From: Myrica gale
Lineage: Eukaryota > Streptophyta > Magnoliopsida > Fagales > Myricaceae
Assembly: GCA_963930655.1 (NCBI GenBank)
Contig: OZ005617.1
Span: 10,790,501-10,854,500, forward strand
DNA: 64,000 bases
Direction: 5' to 3'
In this document: piece after piece, positions 46,801 to 55,400 of the stretch
Layout: each line of letters opens with the position of its first letter
Numbering within the stretch: the stretch's first letter is position 1
Notes under the pieces: model-generated
The model's input: only the letters and a program-made list of their open reading frames with translations
Told to the model about the DNA's origin: nothing
The model's database searches: none
Made by a program: the position numbers and the translations under genes

Positions 46801-49800
46801 TTTCACCACTCATTGTGATCAAAACTTTCCATCACAATCTGTTTTGCCTATGTTTTTGGATTTCCCTGCAGCTTTCCCCAGTCCAAAACCTCTCTTAGTG
46901 TATTGAAGACGCGCACTTGCACCGGATCCTCCTATGGCTTCCCTCGATCATTCCTCGGCTGCTAGTTCTGTTTCAGCTCCTACCAATGGCCTTGCACCTC
47001 TAAGACAAAGTACACGTGTTCGCAGACCCCTAGATCTGTTTGGTTTCTCTTCTCCTTTCTCCTTCACAACCACTTTGTCCACCATTTCTATTCCCTCATC
47101 TATTAAACAGGTCATGGAACATGAGTGTTGGCATAAAGCAATGGATGCAGAACTCCAAGCACTTGAAGAAAATCACACTTGGGACGTTGTGACCTGCCCT
47201 CCTTCTGTGAAACCAATTGGCAGTAAATGGGTCTTCTCTATCAAGCTTCGGTCAGACGGATCTTTAGATCGCTACAAGGCTCGATTAGTGGCTCTTGGGA
47301 ATAAACAAGAATATGGTCTAGACTATGATGAGACCTTCGCTCCTATGGCCAAGATGACCACTGTGCACACCCTTCTGGCACTTGCTGCCTCTCAATCCTG
47401 GCCATTACATCAGATGGATGTCAAGAATGCTTTCTTACATGGAGATCTTCAGGAAGAAGTTTACATGAGACTCCCTTCCGGTATGCCTACCTCTTCTCCC
47501 AATGATGTTTGTAAATTAAACCGTTCTTTGTATGGTTTGAAACAAGCTCCACGGGCCTGGTTTGAAAAATTTCGAAGCACTTTACGTGGCTTTTCATTCA
47601 CCCAAAGTCAGTAGGATTCCTCCTTATTTCTGCAAAAGACAACTACTGGTTTAGTTCTTCTTCTTGTTTATGTGGACGACATTATCATTACTAGTTCTGA
47701 TCTTGGTGCCATTTCTAAGCTACAACAGCTACTACATACCACCTTCCATATGAAAGATCTCGGTCATCTCACCTACTTCTTGGGTTTGGAGGTCCATCGT
47801 CAGCCACAAGGCATTTTCTTGACTCAGTGCAAATATATTTAGGACCTTGTCACTTTAGCCGGCCTCACCGAGACTACCCCTGTGGACACCCCTATGGAAA
47901 TAAATATCAAATATCGGAGTGATGAAGGCGACCTTCTTAATGATCCCACTCTCTACCGACGGTTGGTTGGCACTCTTATCTACCTCACTGTCACTCGGCC
48001 TGACATATCTTATGCTTTTCATACTGTCAGCAAGTTTATGCAATCTCCGCGGCATCTTCACCTAGCTGCTATCCGTCGAATCTTTCGTTATCTTCTTGGC
48101 TCTCCTACTCGCGGTTTTTTTTTTCCCTGCCAATGCGTCACTTCAGCTACAAGCATATTGCGATGCCGACTGGGCTGACTGTCCCGATACTCGAAAATCC
48201 ACTACCGGATGGTGCATGTTCCTTGGTGACTCTCTTATCTCTTGGAAGTGTAAGAAGCAAGACTGTGTCTCTAAGTCCTCTACTGAAGTTGAGTACCGTG
48301 CCATGGCTGCTACCTGCTCCGAAATTATTTGGCTACGTGGTCTCCTCACTGAACTTGGCTTCTCATAGGCACATCCTGCCCCTCTTCATGGCGACAACAC
48401 AAGTGCCATCCAAATTGCTGTCAATCCTGTCTTCCATGAGCGGACCAAGCACATTAAAGTTGATTGTCATTCCATTTGCGAAGCATTTGATTGCAAAGTG
48501 ATCACCCTCCCATACCTTTTCACCACTCTACAGGTTGCCGATATCTTCACCAAACCCATGACACGTCAGCGCCATCAAATTCTTGTTAGCAAATTGATGC
48601 TCATCAACTTACCCGCATCAATTTGAGGGGAGATGTCAACGGACAGCAGTGCTGGCCAATTTATGGTCAATTAAAATTCAAAATCGAACGTTATTATTTT
48701 CCTCTCCGAACGTCTCCGATTACTTCCTTGTATAGCTTCATCGGTTATTTTCCTTTGATTGTACAACTTTTATTTCCTTAGCTAGAATCTATGTAATTAC
48801 AGCGATGTAATTTTCCTATATAAGAGAAGGTCTCAACGAAGACAAAGCACAGTTTTTCTCCAAATCTCTCTAAAGTTGTCAAGAGATGCAACTTTAAAAC
48901 TTAGTTTCCATAGAATTTAACCCTTTAACATTCAAGGCCAAATCGTGTTCAACCTGGGAGAATGAAGCAGATAAAAAGTGTTTAACGGTCCGGCAAAAGA
49001 GTATGGTGAAAGAAGTGAAAATTGTTGGACATCAGTTCAGTTTCAGGGGCACGTAAGCATTCACTGCTCTTGCACCTGCACATACTAACAAACTGGAAGT
49101 TGTGTTGTTAACTCTAAAGTCCTAAGTCCTGCATTCCGTATCGAGTGAGCAAGGAGAAGAAATGGGAAAATTGTGGTAGAAGTGTCAAGATCTATTTTGG
49201 AGCTTTACTTGGTGGAACTGAATCTTGTATGTTAGGTTTGAAATCAGATCTGGATTTTGGTTTCAGTATTCAGACCTGGTTCCCCAATCCAATTTTAAAA
49301 CCTAGATTTTGGCAACACTTGGTTGACAAACTGGTTGAAAAAATCAGTTTGCAAGTTCCCAAATCCCAAAAAGTGTTAAAAGGTACAACCCTTTCAAAAA
49401 AGAAAACAGGTTGACAAAGGGGAAGAGGGAGAGAGAGAGAGAGAGAGAGAAACATAAAAAAGTAGACAATTTGGGAGGGCCATCCTGCCAAGCAACCAGC
49501 GGCAGCGAGGTGACACAACATGAGGTTGTTCTGCGCAGCCTGGGGATCCACCGCAACAATCCATGAAGGGCATCCCCCTACCTGTGCCACCTCCTTAAGT
49601 GGGGTAAGGACCTCTCCCCCTGAGCCACCTTGGCACAGGGATGATGTGGCAGGCGTGGATCTGTGTGGATCCACTCCTGTCAGAGCAGAGGGGACTCACT
49701 CCTGTCAGGGCAGAGGGGACTCTTGTTCCTATCCTATCTGTTTCCCATGCGGTCCCCACATAGGGGTGGTGATCCATTCTGCTCCCACCCCTCTCGCGTG

Positions 49801-52409
49801 ATAGTGGTGCAGCTCGTGTATTGGCCACCGCGTGCTTGACAGCAAAGAGGTGACTCCACCACCCCTCGTGCAATCAGCAAGGTCAAGAGGTCATCTGCTG
49901 CCCCCCGCATGGTGGCTTGGTGAACGGGAGATCAGCCCCATGTGAGGTGCGTGCAGAGGAGAGGATAGAAAACAAGGGTGGTTCTGTCCTCTGAGGTGGT
50001 TCTTTTTTTCCTTTTAAACCTATTTCAGTGTTTAGTTTTCCTGTCTTCTACTAGCATTTCCAAATTAAGAAATAGAGAAAAATGTTAAGAACAAAACTAA
50101 TGCAGAACATAGTGGAGAACTAGAAATGAGATAGAGAAATCAAAGAAATAATAGAGAAGAAGAGAAGAATAAAGTCAAGGAGAGGGGAAAACACATTTGA
50201 GTGCAAAAGGCAGCCGCCAATAAACTTTATAATCTCAGTCTCAATAATTTAAGGTTCTCACAAACTTTAAATAGAGAACAAAAGGTCCTCAGCAAACCCT
50301 ACGGTGCGGACTTCGCCTATGGGGACCGGAAAACACGCAAAACCTGAAAACAAAACTCAAATCTGGAAGAATCAACTCGAAAATCACCGAAATCACTTAG
50401 GACAAATCTGGACTGCTGGAAAAGCGGCTAAACAGCGGCGCAGAAGCTCCGTGTGGCGTCGGCGAAGCTTGAGAGGGCTTGTGGGGTGTTGGCGACCAAC
50501 CAACACACCAGGGAACACCAAGAAGCTAAACACGACAGTGGGCAATTTGTGGGGGTGAATAGTGTCTCACAACTAAAAGGAAACATAAAAGAAAATAAAG
50601 AAACTGGTCAGGCTGGGCTCTGATACCAATTTGATGCGGTATATAGTGGAGAAATAGAGATAGAGAAATCAAGATATTTTTTTTGATAAGTAAGCCAATC
50701 TTATTAAACAGAAGAAAAGAAAAGGAGACGACAATACATGAGACTATACTGAGAACCCCTATCACATACAAACAAGAAAACTAAGAAAATCCGGAAAACC
50801 TGAAAAGGGATAACCCAACATCACATTGGCTCAAAGAAAAAGCGACTGCAAAACAAGACCCCTTAAACTATCCAAAGACTGCTCAGAATCTCCAAGAAAT
50901 GATAGAGAAAAAGAGAAGAATAAATCCAAGGAGAGGAAGAAAACACATTTGAGTGCAAAGGCAGTCACCAATAAACTTTATAATCTCAGTTTCAATAATT
51001 TAAGGTTCTCACAAACCTTAAATAAAGAACAAAAGATCCTAAACAAACCTTAAAAGCCCATGGGCTAAAGCCTAATAAAACATAATAACTACTAATCTAC
51101 AGCAAAAGTGGTTTGGGGCTTTAGTTCAACTGTATATGCGACTAGCATGTCCTTGAGGCTTTAGATGAGGGGATTTTCAAGATTTTTAAGAGTGATTTGA
51201 TCTTTAATAACTTGGCCGAGCAGCTTGTCAGTTGGCCTTTGGATTTTGATTCCTTGGTTATTCATGCTAGGGTGGATCAGTTTGGTGGATCCTTCGAGTT
51301 TACCTTCTTGAAACTTAGGATGACTTGGACAAACTTGGTACTTAAGCTTGGTTCGTAGCTGTTATGTCACGCCCCGAACGGCACCCCGCAGGAACCGTGA
51401 CAGCCGCGAGCTATTCTCCGGATAGCTCCAGCGTTCTTACTTACTTACGTGCTTACGGCGGAAACATACAAGATCGCGAGGGATTCGAGCTAAATCTTAC
51501 ATAATCAGGGTTCTCATTAAGTTTGCATACAAAACAAATATAATATTTTAGAATCCAACTAGTGACGGATCTCATCGATCAGGTCACCATAAATCAAAAT
51601 AAGAATAACATCTGGGTCCTTCTAAGTCAGGTAGTCCTCCTGACTCTCTTCACCTGTGGCATTTGGAATGACACAATTTTTAAACATGCTCTTGACTTAT
51701 GCTTGCTTAATCATGAAAGAAAAGAACTTGATAAGTGATGCACATGCATGTCATGGATATGCATATGCTCTTGCTTAAATTCGGCCCCAGGCCCTTGAAA
51801 ATTAATTATTCATACTTGTGCCACTCTTGGCCTTTCACAACCATTTCATATCTTTTACTTGTGGGCTCGCTCCATTTAACCCCTGAAGTCAGGGTTGTGC
51901 GTTCCCTTTGGAACCGTCCCCGAATTCCCTTGGAGACCTTACATGCGGTCAGCTAGCGCACCTTCTCTCATTTGTCCTTCAGTGGCTAGACATGACCCTT
52001 GGAGGCACCACACCTTCTCAATGTCCTTCAGTGTGGTTTGCACAGCCTCGTGGATTCACCCATCCTTCTCACATTTGTCCTTCGGTATGGGAGTCCATCT
52101 TGATGGTACGGTACCGACCAGTGCCCCCTAACTTAACTTTTCGTTTCATAAAACTTCTCATAGTCTTTTCATAAAAATCATTGCATAAACTTTCTTCTTG
52201 AAAAATTCATGCAATGCACATGTCATGTCATGCTTGATTTAAAATTCATGCTTGTTCATGAAACGATGCAGCGTGTCATTCCAGTTTTGAAAAAGAAACA
52301 CTTACTGTCCACTTACAGTATCCACTTACTGTTCACTTACAGTATCCACGTAGATCGCCTACAAGCGATTCAAATATTTCTTAGACTTTAAGAAATAGCA
52401 CGTAATTAT

Positions 52410-52447
<38 letters not shown>

Positions 52448-55400
52448 TGAAATTCTTTAATCATTTAAAGTATTTTATTTACTCTTCTAATAATATCTAA
52501 ACTTAGGTTATTTAATTATTAAACCATATTACAAATATTTATATATCTATTCCCGATTAGGGTTTTAATCAATTAATAGATTAGGGTTAAATCCAAGTCT
52601 CCCATTATTTAATGTACTTAATAAAATCTTCACAAGTGTAATTCACTTAATAAATTCGGCCAAGACCTATTTATTCTAATTAAATCTTTAGTACATGGTT
52701 TCAACACAAGGTTTTGCTAATTCCTTATAACCCTAACTTCTAAGCCTTAACATCCTTTAATCCGATTAGCCAATCCTAATCTCATTTACCCATCCTGATC
52801 AATATATTCCATTTATCACAAACTTGCAATTAGGGTATCTACACACTAGGCATTCGGCCAACACCAAGTTCTATGTGTTCTTAGTCAAAATTTATCTCCA
52901 ATGGTGACCCCTTCCTCCATTCAATAGATTCACAACTTAGGATCTAAAAATCAAAACACAAACACAAGTTATCACTAATAGCAATATTCGGCCAACCCAA
53001 AATATCACAACACTGCTAGGTTTTCTTCGGTTCTTTTGCTTTGCATGCATTCTTCACATTTCAAGGTTGATCTTCATGCAATAGATTACTAAACTTACAC
53101 ATAATATGGTCAACCAATAGATCCAAGCATATATAAAATCATTCTCAAGGATTTAGGGCACACATGGTTCGGCCATACACCTAAGCATCACATTTTTCAT
53201 ACCCAAAATCACAACATGCATATCCTTTGCATTTTATCACCTATCTTGCATGTATCAACTTCATATCTTCATTATTCATAACCACATGGCCAGATCTACA
53301 CTTTAGACACCTCAACAACCCTAGATTTAAGGAAATATCCAACTTACATCCAACAAAACCTAACATAGGTTTAGATCTAACTTCATCTAACATTCATTGT
53401 CCATTTCTTACATTTCCCAACATTCAACCTTAGATCTAAAGCATGTATGTCCAGATCTAACACTTGCACATAACCATGATCAAAATCCAACCAAAATAAA
53501 ACATAAAAACCCAAGATCCCAATACATGAAGGATTCGGTTAGCAAGGGAAATGTGAGATCCAAATTTTACCTTGTTGCTCCTTCTCCTTTCTCTTTGTTC
53601 CTTTGCAAGCTTCTCCTCTCTTTCACCTACTAAACAACCTAAGGTTCTTAATCATTCCAGATCTCACCATATCCATGCATGAAACAACCCAAACTCTAAG
53701 ATCTATACACAAGAGAGTTCGGCCATCAAGAGGGTTTTTACCTTAGTGCTCCTTTGTTCCTTTTCTCTCTTTCCTTTGCACAACACCTCTTTCACTTCAC
53801 TTCCTTCTTCTCCTTTCTTCTTCTTCCTTGTCCTCCTTCTTCCCTTTACACAAATCCCCTTGACAGCAGCTCAAACCTCAGCCTTTTGGGTCCAAGAGTT
53901 TCGGTTCTCCCTTGGTTCTCTCTTCTTCTCCCTTTCTCTCTTAGTTTCGGTTCTACTCTCCTATGCTTGTGTTTCTCTCCTTTGGCCTTGTGTTGGTCGA
54001 CTAAGGTAGCATAAATGAGCACAATTGAAGGGGAAAAAGGGTGATAGGCGTGTAAGACAATGGCATGCACCTAGCCATGATGTTCGGCCATGACATCTTT
54101 TCCTCTTCCATGTCATTTTTCAGCTTTTTCATTTCTTGTCTCCCTCTTGTCTCTATTGCCTTTCTAGTATAACTCTTCCCACCACAAAATTCAACCTCTC
54201 TTGTCTTTCACGTGTGCCTCCCCCCACCACATAAATCCAACTTTTATTTAAAGACTTGTTCCACCAATTAGTTCATTTGGTTGAATTCTAACTACCTAGT
54301 TTACTTATGCTAATCTAGTTGCTTAGGAAACTTAAGTAGGATTAGTTCTACTAATCTAACTTTCTAAATCTAATTTTCATGGCCCATTGGGCAGTCCATT
54401 AAGCCCTTGATTCAAGGCCCATCATCATATCCTAAAGCCCAATTCATAAGCCTAAGGGCTTAGGCCTAATGTCCAACTTTCTTAAGGCCCAATAGCACCA
54501 TTACAAGGCCCATTGCCATGGGCTCCATGGCAACCCAATATCATGCTTTCCAAAGCCCATCTCCATGCTTATTTTGGCAGCCCATTAGCATGCCATTATA
54601 AGCCCAATGTACACCAAATGTTATAAGCCTCATGGTAGCCCAACATCACACTTCAAGGGCCCATCATCACATGTAATTGGGCAGCCCATATGACACAACT
54701 TCAAGGCCCAATTACATCCAATAACCGGCCATAAATGGGTAGCCCAATATCAGCCCATTATTTGAGGTTTCTAAGCCCAACATGCAAGTCTTAATAATCC
54801 AAAATCATTCATAAGAAAATCCTTCAAAAATTAAAATCAAGAATATTGAAGGAAAATATACAATTAATCTAGCAACATGAAATTGGTTACTATAAAATTT
54901 AAATTCCATTCATAGCATTTAAATCATAACATCACATTTTAGAAATTCAAAATAATTACATATACATGCCTTGGCCAAGCAAGGTTTCTTTTAATACAGA
55001 ATAGGCCATGAAATCCTTCATCTAGTAATGAAGTAGACACGGGTTTCTTCAGGGTCTTACATGTTATGTACCTCTCTTATGGCTCTATTTTCCTGACTTA
55101 GGAACCGGGAGAAATACAACCATAAACGGAAAGGGGAGAAAGCAATTGAGTAGAATTGGATCAGTTTGAAGGTACCCAACCAACAGTTCAAATGGCTTCT
55201 TTGAGGGTGCCAAACCTTGTTACAATGCAGGAAGCAAACTGTTTTTTTTCCTTTTTTAAATAGGAAGCAAACTGGTCAGTTCTCTTGATTCTCCAGACAT
55301 GCTTACAAGAAGTATATAAGTAGTCCTGGTAGTCTAATATCATACTTTGAAACAACTACGTTTGGCTAAGATACAATTAGATCTCTAGTGAGATAAGGAG

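Larger units (their letters stand above)
41454..48886 (+). mobile_element. Ty1/Copia LTR retrotransposon with nested LINE, broken
   Basis: Element 41,459-48,881 with the 5-bp duplication AGAGA (41,454-41,458 and 48,882-48,886). LTRs of 248 bp differ at about six positions (about 2.4%), which suggests roughly 1-2 million years at usual plant rates. The primer site TGGTATCAGAGC begins at 41,707; the purine tract TTGAGGGGAGA precedes the 3' LTR. Parts: leader to 44,537 (with the LINE), gag of the UBN2 type from 44,538, zinc knuckle near 45,250, protease DSGASHH near 45,565, integrase about 45,930-46,600, RT about 47,110-47,830 with YVDD, RNase H about 48,150-48,600. Copia order. Broken, with half a dozen or more breaks. 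Same strand as the host gene. Confidence 0.96.
51360..55066 (-). mobile_element. Probable 3.7-kb solo LTR, Gypsy type
   Basis: Sequence 51,365-55,061 begins TGTCACGCCCCG and ends GGTCTTACA on the plus strand, with the 5-bp duplication TGTTA on both sides (51,360-51,364 and 55,062-55,066). No internal domain, primer site or second LTR was found, so it is best read as a solo LTR left by recombination. On the minus strand it reads TGTAAGACCC...CGGGGCGTGACA, a common form of large plant chromovirus LTRs, which is why I give minus orientation. It contains an (AT)n run at 52,416-52,443 and a GGCCCA-rich block at 54,370-54,780. Confidence 0.7.

Noticed and set aside
49428-49450. GA run as part of a CRISPR-like or regulatory array
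   Set aside because: Simple (GA)n microsatellite.
49270-49873. Several overlapping frames in a GC-richer patch
   Set aside because: No domain, no splice support, and small direct repeats; not called as a gene.
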